Positions 1-12,439 of a DNA stretch of 64,000 nucleotides are shown here, one piece after another. The notes beneath the pieces are model-generated. The model was not told the origin of the DNA and searched no databases. It was given only the letters and a program-made list of their open reading frames with translations. Both the position numbers and the translations under genes were made by a program. The DNA comes from Adiantum capillus-veneris. Taxonomy: Eukaryota; Streptophyta; Polypodiopsida; Polypodiales; Pteridaceae. The stretch spans positions 77,920,912 through 77,984,911 of the forward strand of contig CM043963.1 of NCBI GenBank assembly GCA_014529385.2, written 5' to 3'. Every line of letters begins with the position of its first letter. The first letter of the stretch is position 1.

Positions 1-1477
1 GATAGTTTACATTAGATATTGTAGATGAATGCCTAATGAAATGGATATGCTGGATTTACAACCCCAATCAAGGTTAGTATACATTGGTGAGTTCAAAACC
101 ATAATCTATTTCTTGAGACTTTCCTTTGCTAGCAAATATGTGTTTTAAAGAGTCGATATTTTCCATTATCTCTAAAAGAGCCTTAATCTCATGTGAGGGT
201 CTCGGATGAGATGGCATTGGACTAGACGTTTGAAAATTTGATTCAAATTACAAAGGAGATGCTGTCCGATATTTTTTGGAATTAAATGATGTAAACATTA
301 TCGTAAATAAATAGCTCATTACTTAAACTTAATAGTTGATCTATGATATTGTGTTAGTTTTTGTTGTAATTTTTGACACCAATAACAAGGGGAGGGAGTC
401 GTTGACACCTGTCTTCCCAAGTAATGCTTGTTCTGATAGGCTTGTGTTTCTTGATGGTGACAGGTAAGAGATTCTTTCCTTGGGATTACAACAAAAACTG
501 TAGCAGTAATAGAAGATCGTCCAATGTACCAGCTGGATCCTTCTTCATGTAGATGTAGCGGAAGCCCATCCCAAAGGGTGGGTACATAGAGATACAACAC
601 TAAGATACTATATTGTAGTGATCAAAGATCAAAGTATTGATCTAAATGACTGTATTATCCAGTAGATGCAGAATGTTGTATTGGTGTATATGAAATTATA
701 ATTGAGGTTGATGACGTCTGGTTTTAAAATATTGTTATTTAATATATTATTTAATACAATTGTCTAAGTATGGTTCAATTATGAGGGGATTTTCATACTT
801 AAACACACACTCCTTTCCCTACTAGTCTTTGGTCGGCGGACTAGTGCCATACTTAACAATTGGAGTTAGATAATAATATAGCTACTCCAATTTATCTTGA
901 CTTCAATCAAATGGTTTTTGTCAGGATATGGGTATTTATACCCTCTGAATTGGATTGCCTACTCTTTAATACAAGCTACATTTTTACTAGCTTGATCCAC
1001 CCAATCCAAAGGGATGGGTCGGGGCTTCCAGCTCCTAAATTGATCAAGCATCTACATGTTTACATATAATCCATATATTGTAATCAATGACCACCCTCGA
1101 GCAGGTGTGGAATTTCAATTGATCTTTATCTTGTAGGATCGGAGTATTGTATAGTAACCAACATGATGAGATAATCCACAAATTTGGAATGACATCAACC
1201 AAAATCATGAGATATAAGGTATGTAGTTTACATAGTACTTTACTCTCCTTCCTGGAGGATCCCTTTATCATACAAAAATTGGGTATGCTTACATCTAAAT
1301 TCGGTTCAACACATTACAGATGAGTAATCTCGCATCTGAACCTTTTAAACACAGTACAAGTGATTGAGCTATAAGTATTGAAATTTTTAGGAAGCATTTA
1401 CTACAATCGGTGGGGGATTGGTCCACTTGGTGGACCATCCTCCACCACGTGGATCTCTCCTATGGGATGGGGGAGGG

Positions 1478-1478
<1 letters not shown>
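1..1478. other. AT-rich non-coding DNA
   Basis: I see no gene here. All open frames are short and resemble nothing I know. A loose inverted similarity links about 546-595 with about 1004-1066: both contain a CATGTAGATG-like block and a GGAAGCCC/ATCCC block in opposite orientation. This could be the eroded ends of a small DNA transposon, but I cannot show target duplications. A small hairpin (ACTAGTC...GACTAGT) lies near 821-844. Confidence 0.5.

Positions 1479-1509
<31 letters not shown>
1479..1509. repeat. (CA)n microsatellite
   Basis: Pure CA dinucleotide tract of about 31 bp. Just upstream, at 1417-1434, lies a short inverted repeat built on CCACTTGGTG. A similar arrangement is seen beside the (GT)n tract at 41,552. 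Confidence 0.95.
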
Positions 1510-1512
<3 letters not shown>

Positions 1513-2548
1513 TATCTAGTTGACAATTCTTTGGCTAACCCTTTGCTGACAGTTTCCCTCTTTGGTGATCTCGCTCTCGCTATCTAGATGTTAGTAACTG
1601 TGTTAAACCTTAGCTAGAAATAAATAAAGCTTGAATGCATTGGTATACTTTATCCATAATCTGTTCAGTTTGGAAAGTAATGACCCATGACACACACACA
1701 TGCGCACATTATTGGGTTAACAAACAGTGGCCGAATTTTGAATGATGGGATCTGAAAAAAACTAATACCCATTCTCTCAGACATAATGACATGCCCATTC
1801 TTTCACACACACGCACACACACACGCACACATATCTACATGGGTAGAGATAAGGTCCCATTTTCTCATACTTACTGACGTGCCACATTATTTTGTGCAAC
1901 TTCGGACTTGGCGTTTACCTAGCTTGCTCTGGCTCATAGTATCCATAACACACACGGGGTTATCTAAGTACCCATTGGCTGATTCGAAGGTACATTAATG
2001 CCCTCACACACAAAAATGCATCCCAATTGGTGTACATAGACCCTACCATTGCCACATTGCTCCACTAGAAGGTTATTGAAGGTTGTCACTGGACTTTGGT
2101 TCATTCAATAAATCTATGCGGCTTCCTATTCATGAATTTATGCCTACCGAGTATATACACATGGCTTGATACTGGTCAATAACGTACTTTGTAATCTTGT
2201 TCTAATTTGACTAATACCTACTTGGTTTACAACTTGTCTAATGGGACCGATGCAGGATGGCCAACTTTATCTACAAAGGGATTCTCCGACCTAATTTTGG
2301 ACTCGTTTGTTATGGCTTACCAAAATTTTTGTGGTGGCGAGTAAGTCAAATGCCCAGCCGTGCACCTTTCATAATCTCGCGAGCCTTGAATACATCTCCT
2401 ACTACTATTTATACATACATCGAAGTTTCTGCAGTAACGCGTTCCTCTCTACCTTCATCATCCTGTCTAGGAAGGTCTTCTCTCGCTGGTTGTACGTATG
2501 CGGTGTCTTCTTTCCCTGCTCGCCATCCCTGATCTAGAATAAGTGATG

Positions 2549-2551
<3 letters not shown>
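1510..2551. other. non-coding DNA with degenerate CA tracts
   Basis: No gene is recognisable. Imperfect CA/CG-type repeats occur near 1691-1708 and 1803-1831. Open frames are short, show no protein family signature and partly consist of translated repeat. Confidence 0.5.

Positions 2552-2638
<87 letters not shown>
2552..2638. repeat. (CT)n microsatellite
   Basis: Uninterrupted CT tract of about 87 bp. The long Arg-Glu open frames on the minus strand here are translated repeat, not genes. Confidence 0.95.
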
Positions 2639-2640
<2 letters not shown>

Positions 2641-2873
2641 CCCCTCGAGCAACGAGGGCCTGGTATGAAGGGTTGCTATCATATGGTGGGATCCCTTGGC
2701 TTGGTGATACATCCTGGTGTTGCCCGCCCTTCTCAATGGTGTGCAATACACACACAAGGTCTCTGCCTTGCAAGGTATGTAAAACACACTACTCCTTTTG
2801 TCGCAAGCACAAACATGCACACACCTGCATAATGATTCCGTTTTTGTATTGCATATGCGGACAGATGAGGCAA

Positions 2874-2884
2874 TCTCTCTCTCT

Positions 2885-2942
<58 letters not shown>
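2874..2942. repeat. compound (CT)n(CA)n microsatellite
   Basis: A CT tract (2874-2898) runs into a CA tract (2901-2942). It is followed by a short poly-C stretch at about 2993-3001. Confidence 0.95.
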
Positions 2943-2944
<2 letters not shown>

Positions 2945-3117
2945 GTGGTTAACACTATGAAGTCATAGATTTTTTCCATAAAAAAGAAAATACCCCCCCC
3001 CTCCCCCACTATTGGCAAAATAGGGCCCTCATTGCTACACTGTGCCACCGACTTTGGTATGGGACCAAATAATAAGGACTCCTTAAAAAAGCAAAAGGAA
3101 ATCCTCAAACTATCATT

Positions 3118-5336
3118 ACAATGGGAAGGCGGCTCCTTCCACCCTCGGACCGTGTACTGGCACTCTCTCCCCAGGCAGTAATGGCTTCTGACGCTTGAGG
3201 GGCTCTCACAGCAAGGGGCGGCTCTGCTCTTTCACTTCAGATGCTCAGGAAGCGTGTAAACCAACCTATAAATTCGAAGGTGAGGGCACTCCTTAGCGCT
3301 CACTTAGCTTGAGATTCAGTGTTTGGTTTTGGTTAATCCCGCTCTGTGTCTTTACTACTTGAACTTCCTAAAGCTATGGAGCTTGCAGCTCAAACTCCTC
3401 AGGTACTATGGTTTACCTTAACCCTCATTTTTGCCTTCGTTACGACTTACTATCAGAGACCGACTGTTTTTTTTGGATTGACTGGCTCCTCTTGAGCCAG
3501 GCAATGAAAGGAAATAGAGGTAATACCATGGCATTAATGGGTGTTCTGCTGCTTTATGTAACTAGGAACTGTCGAACTCATTAAACTACATATAAACATA
3601 GGAAAGGATATTTTTTCCATGTGCAGGAGAATACCATAAACAGGTTCCTTCTGCACTGTGGGTTCTTTTTTGCATTAACTGTCGTAACCCTTAGATAGGG
3701 TAGCAAATCATTCTCTGACTGAAAGGACACCTAATGAGACTTAGGTGAAGGTTTGGGGGATCTTGCTGCGACTGTGTACAGATGATATTTTTTCTGTTAA
3801 TAATCGTTTACAAAGCTTGATATGGTTAAACCTAGGGATATTGTACCCCCGCCTTGGATTAAAACATCTCCTGACCTCACGACTGAATAGATAGCCTAAT
3901 GCAGTATAATTGAAGGATTTGACGATTCTGGTAATTCATTGCAGGTTTATAAGCCTGACTGGTTATTTTATTAAGCCTTGGCATCATGGCAGACCTTGGG
4001 TCTCTTATGCATAAGAAAACGTAGTTCAATGGTTGTTTTTTGTAATAAAGGTAGCCTGAGGAAGTTGTAAAGGGCTTCATCTCCACATAAAGCCTCTTAA
4101 GCATATACGGCAATATGTGTATATATATGGTTGTGAACAGGATGGTTGGCTTGATGGCCGTGCCTAAACACATGCTACAGTTGGATATGTTTCGGGGACT
4201 GATACGATGTCCAGACTGTATAAATGGTGGCAACATAAAGGTTAGGACCAATGGACCACTTGACTCTGACTCTGGCGGAAATAATAACTTCCTTATGACT
4301 GGTTTGTTTCGCTGTTATAACTGGTTGGTTTTTTTTCTCTCTCTAAGGAGGTAGAGGCACCTAATTTATTGGCATCGTTTGAATGGTTGGTTTTTTTTTG
4401 TGATTAAACTGATTATCACTGAGGCTTATCATAAAATGGGGAGCTCATAGCAGGCCGGACATTAACAGTCCGTGATAGCCTGGCAGTTTGTGAAGGTAAG
4501 TATACAGCAGCTTACATGTTTCTTTTGACTTTGTGAAAAAGATATGGTTGGAAAAAGCCAGACAGTACTATTCTTGAAAATTGATAATGATTGATGGAAA
4601 TAAAGGTAAGTATATAGCCGTTTTTTGGCTTGGATATAGCTCCCAAACTTTTGCCGAGGTTTGGCCTTACTACTCTTGACTGGTTACATGATTGTCGCAT
4701 TGGTTTTTAACATAAAGGCTATCACCACCCTCATCTGTGACTTTGTTGGATGACAAATAGAAGTCGGATTTCACACCTCTCTGTCTAAAAGAAATACCCT
4801 TGTATACCATGGATGCTACTGATCTTGAAGGTAAGTATATGGCTGCTTTTATACATAGCTACTAAGCTATGGCTCGTAGTATTACTACTGATGGACTTCA
4901 CCATAGACTATAAAGTGATATAAAAGACTGCAAAAACATACCAAAAACTAATTAATAAACTTGCTTGTCTAAAGTGATTAAATTCTGTAAGATGGACATG
5001 GATAACAACTCATATGGTCCACTGATACCTGTAAAACACATCCAAGGCTAACTGAATTGTCGTCTTGTTTGGATGGATGCAGATAAGGACTCTATCTTAT
5101 CTTGGAGGGTTTATTTTCTTTGGCAAGCAACATTACTGTTATGAAATATCCACTGAAGAACGGGGAAGTTCTTTTACTACCAACCCCACTGAAAGAGGAT
5201 CTCTTTCTTACAATCATTGTACTTAGATAATTCTGATATTGAGTTATTTTTGTACAAATCAGTCCATTGAGCCTTGGCCAGTTGTCTTTTGAATGTAAAA
5301 GTTCAATTATGTCTTATTAAGTAAGATTTAAAATAG

Positions 5337-5338
<2 letters not shown>
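3118..5338 (+). repeat. diverged relative of the 3.4-kb repeat
   Basis: Two parts align by eye with the repeat copies at 9,441 and 32,482. The first is a promoter-like block: TATAAATT at 3267, then AAGGTGAGGG and CTCACTT as at 33,007-33,035. The second is the last 350 bp (about 4990-5338), which shares GACATGGATAACA, a GTCTTG...GGATGGATGCA block and an AGCTACACAC end. An ATG at 3376 opens a nine-codon frame that stops at a donor-like CAG/GTACT. Identity in the middle is too low to align by eye. No coding capacity is seen. Confidence 0.5.
4494..4848 (+). other. three AAGGTAAGTATA motifs
   Basis: AAGGTAAGTATA occurs at about 4495, 4605 and 4830, each time followed by a GC-containing tail. Each is a near-perfect complement to the 5' end of U1 snRNA, so each could act as a 5' splice site or be a degenerate short repeat. 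No exon can be assigned. Confidence 0.4.

Positions 5339-5423
<85 letters not shown>
5339..5423. repeat. (CA)n microsatellite tail
   Basis: AC tract of about 85 bp directly after AGCT at the 3' end of the diverged repeat unit. The copy ending at 35,828 has the same tail, so the microsatellite appears to belong to the repeat's 3' end. Confidence 0.9.
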
Positions 5424-5424
<1 letters not shown>

Positions 5425-5661
5425 TCGTGGAGACCCTCTCTCTGATGTTGATATATTGGCTATGTTTTTCCCACAAGGATGGTGTGTAGATCCTGCATAA
5501 AAACGCTGTAACGGGCTGTTTCATGTCCCTCACAGGATTGGTCTTGCAGATTGCAACCTGGCGTATGCTTGTTCCCTTGTATACTTTGCCCTCGCAGATT
5601 CTGACTTGCATTACTGATGTCTTTATCTGCCCTCGCTTGGTCGTGGGTCTTACAAGATAAT

Positions 5662-5664
5662 GCG

Positions 5665-5754
<90 letters not shown>
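5662..5754. repeat. (GC)n(AC)n microsatellite
   Basis: A short GCGC run passes into about 80 bp of AC. The 240 bp between this and the previous CA array contain no recognisable gene. Confidence 0.9.
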
Positions 5755-5758
<4 letters not shown>

Positions 5759-5839
5759 AGCATGAGGTCTTTCTTCTGACTCTTCTATCACAAGGGACAA
5801 AAAGAAGCAGGGCTGATAAGTATTTTTGGAGCACCTCAT

Positions 5840-6409
5840 CTACATCTCTATTAAACCGCCCATTACGTGATCACACAAACAGCTATCGCAGTAATAGCAG
5901 GTGTTTGGGCACTTTGTTAAGGGCAAGATACGAGTCGCCAAGACTAACCCATACTCCCGGGTGCGTGGAGTACAATTAAAATAACCTCTTAATTGATGAA
6001 CATAACTTCGATACAAAAAGATCTTTTGAGATGGAAGGAATTGGACTAGCAGGTATAACCGCTCTAAAAAACCTGGCTTCATTGAATGTTCTATGTAATA
6101 ATACTGTGGCCCTAGGGCCAGAGCCTCTGTAACCATCGCCAATATGATATTGTTCCTAAAATGCTCGCGACCCCAAAGGGTTACACGAGTCACTCGATTT
6201 TTGTATGACCACCATTTAGTCTGGGAAACAGAGGTTCCAAATTGCCGGAATATATATAGTTCATAACGGAGTAAAGTTGCTCTCCGTGTAGAGTCACCTG
6301 ATTGATAAAGATTTGCTCTTGCTATGGAAAAAACTAGTTCTCGATTGTAGGCCATTTTGTAACACACCTGATAAGCAAACATGCGGATATGTATATTACT
6401 TGTGTACAA
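5840..6409 (-). CDS. hypothetical ORF, 189 codons, unrecognised
   Basis: This is the longest minus-strand frame in the first 12 kb that is not translated microsatellite. The predicted protein has mixed composition and a cysteine-rich end (several Cys within about 15 residues near residue 170). I recognise no domain, signal peptide or membrane segment. I compared it mentally with plastid and mitochondrial genes and found no match. A frame of this length can arise by chance in 64 kb, and nothing nearby supports a promoter or partner gene. It may equally be a decayed transposon fragment. Confidence 0.2.
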   Translation of the reverse strand: MYTSNIHIRMFAYQVCYKMAYNRELVFSIARANLYQSGDSTRRATLLRYELYIFRQFGTSVSQTKWWSYKNRVTRVTLWGREHFRNNIILAMVTEALALGPQYYYIEHSMKPGFLERLYLLVQFLPSQKIFLYRSYVHQLRGYFNCTPRTREYGLVLATRILPLTKCPNTCYYCDSCLCDHVMGGLIEM

Positions 6410-6567
6410 TTACTCCTTACTGTTACCTTGGATTGGTTTATATATTAGTGTCATCTGGATTTTATAGACTCACTTTTTGACTTTGAATCGGAATTGGAAG
6501 TATTAATTAATCACAAAAAAGTGTTGTGAATATGCAGTATATCGTACACTGTTAAGATCCTTGCTGG

Positions 6568-7000
6568 TATACTGTACCCCAGTTGTTGGATGCATGACTT
6601 AAGCCGAGTATAAGGGTTTGTGGATTTTGTATTGGGATGTGTGGGATAAACCCGAGCCAAGTTCAAAAAGCTCGATTGTCGATTCGAACCAGGTACTGAC
6701 AGCATTGGTGTTTCTAGTTGGTATACATTATGAGACTAGATATATTTTTTGACTTGACCTTGCTTTAAGGTAAATAGCATCTCTATATACTGTGACCCAG
6801 TTGTTGGGTGCATGACTTATGCCGAGTATTAGGGTTTGTGGATTTTGTATTGGGATGTGTGGGATAAACCTGAGCTAGGTTCAAAAAGCTCGATAGTCGA
6901 TTCGAACCGGGTATCCACGGCATTGGTGTTTCTAGTTGGTATACATTATGAGACTATATATTTTTTGACTTGACCTTGCTTTAAGGTAAATATCATCTCT
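6568..7000. repeat. two tandem copies of a ~218-bp unit
   Basis: Unit 1 spans 6568-6785 and unit 2 runs from 6786 to about 7000. They agree at most positions, including the TGGATTTTGTATTGGGATGT block and the ending TGACCTTGCTTTAAGGTAAAT. On the minus strand each contains GGTTCGAATC (unit 1) or a close variant, which resembles a pol III B box. No convincing A box lies at the right distance. Confidence 0.85.
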
Positions 7001-7250
7001 CTCTCTATATACACTCTGTAGCGTATTTTTTATTGCATCTCTGTTGTGTCGGGCTGCCTGCAACACGGTTTTGCCTGTGCTAGGGTTGAGGTGGTAGGTG
7101 AGTGTAGTTGCAAATACTGAGGTGTGTTAGTCAAGTTCAGACCGGATCTTCAGCTGGGATAATCCCTGAGTATCTGGCCGGTATGGGTGTCGTCTAATGC
7201 TGTAGCTGGTCTGTGTCAGCGGCGGATCTGCTCCCGATTTGCTTCAGCAA

Positions 7251-7425
7251 AGTATAAATGCCCCTTAAAAATGTGAGTACTCTTACTCACTTGGCATCGT
7301 GCTGTATTCACTTGTGTGCATTCTATACTGTGTGGGTTAGTAGATATTTTCTACTGTGTGCTCAATCATGCCGAAAAAGAACGGGAAGGAGACTGTGGAC
7401 GCCTCGTCGTCTCCGAATCTACAGG
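7251..7425 (+). promoter_or_regulatory. TATA box with short ATG-led first-exon-like frame
   Basis: TATAAATG at about 7252 is followed 117 bp later by an ATG at 7368. That frame begins MPKKNGKE and reaches a donor-like CTACAG/GTTTTA about 55 bp on. The layout parallels 3267-3404, 9965-10,032 and 33,003-33,067. It may be the promoter and first exon of the repeat family or chance. No downstream exon could be identified. Confidence 0.3.
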
Positions 7426-9440
7426 TTTTACAAAATCTCTGTCTTGCTTTAGGGAATCTCTGTGTAGCTTCGCTGAGACCGGTTAAAAAAAAAAAAAAAA
7501 AAAAACAGGTATCTTGTTTCCGGATACTAAACCTAAAGCTATTATGTCAAGTATTAGTCTGAAGCTTTGCTGAAAAAAAGATTTGAATGGGTTTTTAAAA
7601 AAAAAACCAATAATATAGAGTTAGGTAAAATAGAAATTTGTTCCGGATACTTTACTTACAGGTCTATGGGAGTTATTTTAGTGCAAGTACATTTCTGCTC
7701 TGAAACAATTTGGAATTTGTATACTTCTGTGACTAATGATGGTCGTTGTCGTAAAATAAACAAAAAATTGAGTTGTAACCTGGTTCTGGAAACTGAGTGA
7801 ATGGTTCAGTTAAACTAAGAACTGCCTGGATTCTTTTGAATGATGGTAGTAGTATGCCTAGTTGCCGTATACAGTGCTGAAAAACTGGTTCCCTGATGAA
7901 AAATCTGTGTTTTAAAAAAAAAAATGGGGAGACTGCCAGGTAGGAGGCTGTTTTGCTACTGAGGAAAGAGTACTGTATGGTACTTTTTAGAAAGGAATTG
8001 TATATTGGGGTGATGATGTTATGATTCGGTTAAAAAACTGCTCAATAGATGAAATGCACTCTTGTAAAGTAAAAAATGAGTTGTAATGATCATATAATGT
8101 TTAAAAGATATTTTGGTTTATGGCATCACTAATTTACTGCTGTCCATTGTGTAAGATGACACTCCCTTGAATGATTTACTCTCTAGTTTGGGTACCTATT
8201 CCATTAGATCAGCGGTACACTTGTTTGAGGGCACTTATTACTGGTTTCGGAAAAGGTGTCCCGACTTCTGTTATTGAGTTGGTAGTATGTAGTATCTCAT
8301 AACCACGTGTAGGAGTAAAGTTTTGGTTTTGCAAATTGACTCAACCATTTTTTACCATACTACATCTCCTACTTGTAAGATAGAATTTCTTTTTTGAGCT
8401 GATACTTATCTCACTGAATCGGCTAAAAAGCTATTTTATATTTACTTTGTACTAGCTTCTGTTATGTTGCTCTTTTTCTTACTCATGATAATGCTAAGAG
8501 TTGCTACACATACGGTATTGAATAAGAGTGGCAACACATACCGGATTGATTAAGCTGGTTCCAAGATACTTGTGTTTTTTTCACATACGACGATGTTTTA
8601 TGATAGTGTTCGGTGACTTACCATTACTTCAACAGGGTGATTGAGTTCTATAGGGCTTGGCTGGGTTTGAACCTCGGCTATTCTATAAAATTTGTTGGTC
8701 TTCATTTGCTGGCTTCCTAATTTCACTCAAAGTATCTAGGAGCTGACTCTAACCTAGCATCTTGCAGTATATACAATAGTGCTTCTAGAAGTTGGTTATA
8801 AAGGCATTGGTATTATAAGGAAAGTCATATAATCTCCCTTTAAACTGATCTTTTCTGGTTTTTCTTATGTCGTATCTGTCTCGGACCAGGTCTGAGGCTG
8901 ATCGAAGGACTGGGTCACCTAGGGCTTTATGTTTTTTAATAAAACCATCAGTTTATTTCTGGCTTGGGATACAGTATAACAGACATGACATGATAAGCAT
9001 TGATATTTCTTGAGAAATATAGTTTTTTTTATATATAAAAAATATATAAATCTTAAAAAAGGGGGGAGTGTACTCAGGTTTATAAATTTGTAAATTCTTA
9101 AATGATCCTTTTTGAAGATATCTCAGGGTGATTGTAAAATCGGTTCTTAAAGTAGGATCTGTTCTAAAAGTTTGTTTTTTGTCTATACTTCAATCCACAA
9201 GGATGAGATTGTCCTTAATTGAGCTGGGTTTTGGCTTGAGATTAACTTTACCTACCGACATTGAGTGAAATTCTCTCCAATCAGATCAAAAAAGAAGTTT
9301 TTCGTTTCTCCAAAAAACTTTAGTGTAGCAAAAGATGTTTCTAAAAAAAGATATATATATATATATTAAATTGAGGAATAATCAGATACATAGCTGCTTT
9401 ATGGGTGTTCAATTTCCTTTATCAGATTGGCAAAAATGCC
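7426..9440. other. AT-rich non-coding DNA
   Basis: No gene is recognised. A 21-base poly-A run lies at 7485-7505 and a short (TA)n at 9352-9366. The base composition and many short phrases resemble the neighbouring 3.4-kb repeat, so this may be an older related unit, but I could not align it convincingly. Confidence 0.4.
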
Positions 9441-12439
9441 TTGCTGGCTTACTATGATGTCTTGGTGGTGAGCATGGTTGAATGAGTACCCCTTATAGCT
9501 CCTCCTGGCATAAACCAATGCTAGGTTTTTTATTCAATATATGTTGCCACACTTATAATTACCCAATATGGTGATTATAATTAGGTCCTTGATATCGATT
9601 ATTACTTACATTGCTATCTTGCTTAGCTTGGTTTAGTGTGAACCAATTTTTTTGAATATGGGCTCAATGGTAGCAACTTGTTAAATTTTTTTAAAACCCA
9701 TAAAGCAAATAAAAGGTTAGGTTTACTTCCCTTCTAGCATAAAGGGGTTACACTTTGGTTAATAAACTCTATCGTGGCAGAACTCTTCCCCTTTCACTCA
9801 TGATGCTTCACAATCTCGCTTGATGGGGGGTGGCTTGGCATGTATTTTTTGCCTCCATCTCTCGATATGATTCTCAGGAGCAAAATTGGGTTCAAGTTTG
9901 AGGCTAGGCTACTGTAGCACATCCATAGCTAAGGATGTTTTGATGATTTCCCCTGCCTCTTCCACCATATAAGGCAAGGGATTGTTTCTCCTCCCTCACT
10001 TAGACTTGGTATAGGAGAAGAATGCGCAAGTAAGTTCTGGTTGATGCTTGGCTTTGCAGTAATCCATATCTCTTGCTTCCACTTCATAATGTTTTATTCA
10101 CCATCATTAGTGTGTACTGTGCATTTTTACCTAATTAGCATCTGTTCTATGCCTATAAAATGGGAAGACTTGGGCATAACAAATGGTTAAAATGGTTACT
10201 ATTACTGAGCTTTTGTATGAAATAGCTGAATTTTGGCCCTGTTCTATGTTGGAGGCATTTTTTGAGAAAAGTTGATTTGGCAGGACCTTGTGCTTATGAT
10301 GTATAAAAGATGGGGGATTCTAAAACTAAGCGTCTGACCAACCTATGGTATACTAGTTTTTTATAGCTGAGCTTTGGCCATATTTTATGTTTAAGACCTT
10401 TTTGAGGATAGTTGATAACCAATCTTTGACACAAAACATGAAGCATTTTTTCTAAAAATTATGATGGTCTTCTAACTAGAATAAACTAAAAATTGGTTTT
10501 CTGGTCTCCAGTCCTGCTCACTTTACTAAAGCTCGAGAATTTATTAAGCTAATTTATGCAATCTCTGTAGTAATTTTGGTTGCCTATCATGAAAACTTAT
10601 GGAAAATTGGTTTTGCCTGAGAATTTGCATAACATACTACCTGTGGAGGGTATGGTATTGTAACATGGGGAAGCTTGGTGGCCGTGACTTTATCAGCTGT
10701 TATCTGGCTTAATCTTTCTACTGAGAAGGGTATAATAATGGAGAACAAGTTTGTATTCTAGAGGGTTATGTGGTGGTTCATAATCCTTCAGTGAGTTACA
10801 TTAGGATTTTTTTGAGAAATGATTTTTGGCTTACAAGTTTTGTTTTACAAAACCATAAGAATTGATTTACTGATGAAATCTGAGTTTGGAAATTGCAGGT
10901 TCTAAACTAGTTATGATATATACAATTTGCAGATAATACCATGATTATCAATTGTTGTTCGGCTTAATCTCTCTACTGAGGAGGAGATGCTTGTTTGCTT
11001 TGACTTACCTACATCCTGTTGCTGATTACTGGTTGGCTTTTTGGGTCTTGGATATCTGGCTTAGTCCTAAAATGTTTTCAAGTACAGCTAGCTGTTGGGG
11101 GAAACTGCCATAAATTATATGTAAACTTTATACATACATGCATATTCTAGGTTTGATGCTTGGCATAAAATCTATGGATATTGATCTTGTTTTTGGTGCT
11201 TTATTACCCAAATATGTCATGGTCTCTGGGTTAGATTTTACTCTCATAAAGTGGCTATATTTGGGTATGGTTGGAGATGACCTGCTTTTTGGATGGATCT
11301 CGCTCTAACTTTGGCTAGTACTTCTTTGGCTCTGGCTAATACTTCTCTGGGCTAATTTTAGCAAAATCTTTTTTCTTCTTTGATGACCTTGCTGGACTTT
11401 GTCATGCTGGCCTTGACTTGCAAAAAATCTGACATACAACATGCTGCTGATTACTAGGATTAAGGTTTGGCTTTTGGCTCTTGGATAAAATTTGGTCCAG
11501 GTTTGAAATCTATACTTCTATAGCAGGTGTCTTCTGCTAGATCTGTCTAGATAGAAGATTTGGTCTACATCACATTTTTTTGGTTATGTCTAGATAGGAG
11601 ATGTGGTCTACGTTACATTTTTGCATGATCTCTGGATATGGCTAGTCATTTCTCTAGAGTTGATCCTGCTCTCATACAATGGCTATATCTAGGAATGGGT
11701 TGAGATGGCCTACTTTGTGGCTGGCTTTGGCTTTGGCTCTTGCTGTGGCTAATATTTCTTTAACCTTGGAAATTACTTCTCAGGGCTGATAGTCTAGCTA
11801 CTATTTTAAATTCAAAAGGAGATCCTTTATGGTATTTGGTGTAATGATGATGAGTGTGCATACTTGTTGCAAAGTACTGGAAAAATTATATACTTTTGGT
11901 TCTCGATATCTGGCCTTTATCTGGTCTCATGATATTCCCAATTGATTCTAGCCTTTGATCACTATCTTGCTAACCCAACAGGATCTTTTACTTCGAGGCT
12001 TTGATCCAATAAATCTTCTGGTCTCTTTTCTGGTTGCTAAGCCAAAAATATCTTCTGCTCTGATGGATGAAACTTTGGATTTTTTATAACTTTCTGACAT
12101 ATGATGTAAAAATGGATCTTTTTTTATAATCTTGTATAGGGCTAACATACCCCGATCAAAGTAATTTGAGAGTTTGCTGTTTGGGTACAATAAGATTTCT
12201 AGCCATTATGTTCTACCATGGGTAGTTGGTTTGTTCTATGTGAAGGGCTTGACCTTGGAGCATATTTTAAGGTGAAGTTACAAAACTTAGCATTGCATGC
12301 ATGTTTTTTCCATACATTTTTAGCTAAAGTAGTACATAGAATGATATGGTTAGTTGACATTTTTTTACAGTAAATGGTTATTTAAAAACCAATGCAGCAA
12401 CTCTAGCAAGAATATGATGTTAAAAAATCCTTGAGATTT
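9441..12439 (+). repeat. 3.4-kb repeat, copy 1, left part
   Basis: Matches 32,482-35,455 collinearly with a few percent differences and small indels. It begins TGCTGGCTTACTATG. A TATA-like CATATAAGG lies at about 9965 and an ATG at 10,022. The unit is interrupted at 12,439 by element A and resumes at 31,154. No conserved protein is visible: a minus-strand frame at 11,948-12,190 has a partly similar counterpart at 35,009-35,212, but the two disagree after a frameshift, so a protein-coding role is doubtful. Confidence 0.9.

Noticed and set aside
5840-6409. Plastid or mitochondrial insertion
   Set aside because: The frame matches no organelle gene I know, and neighbouring sequence gives no support.
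6568-7000. tRNA genes from GGTTCGAATC motifs
   Set aside because: No cloverleaf, A box or acceptor stem pairs with the motif.
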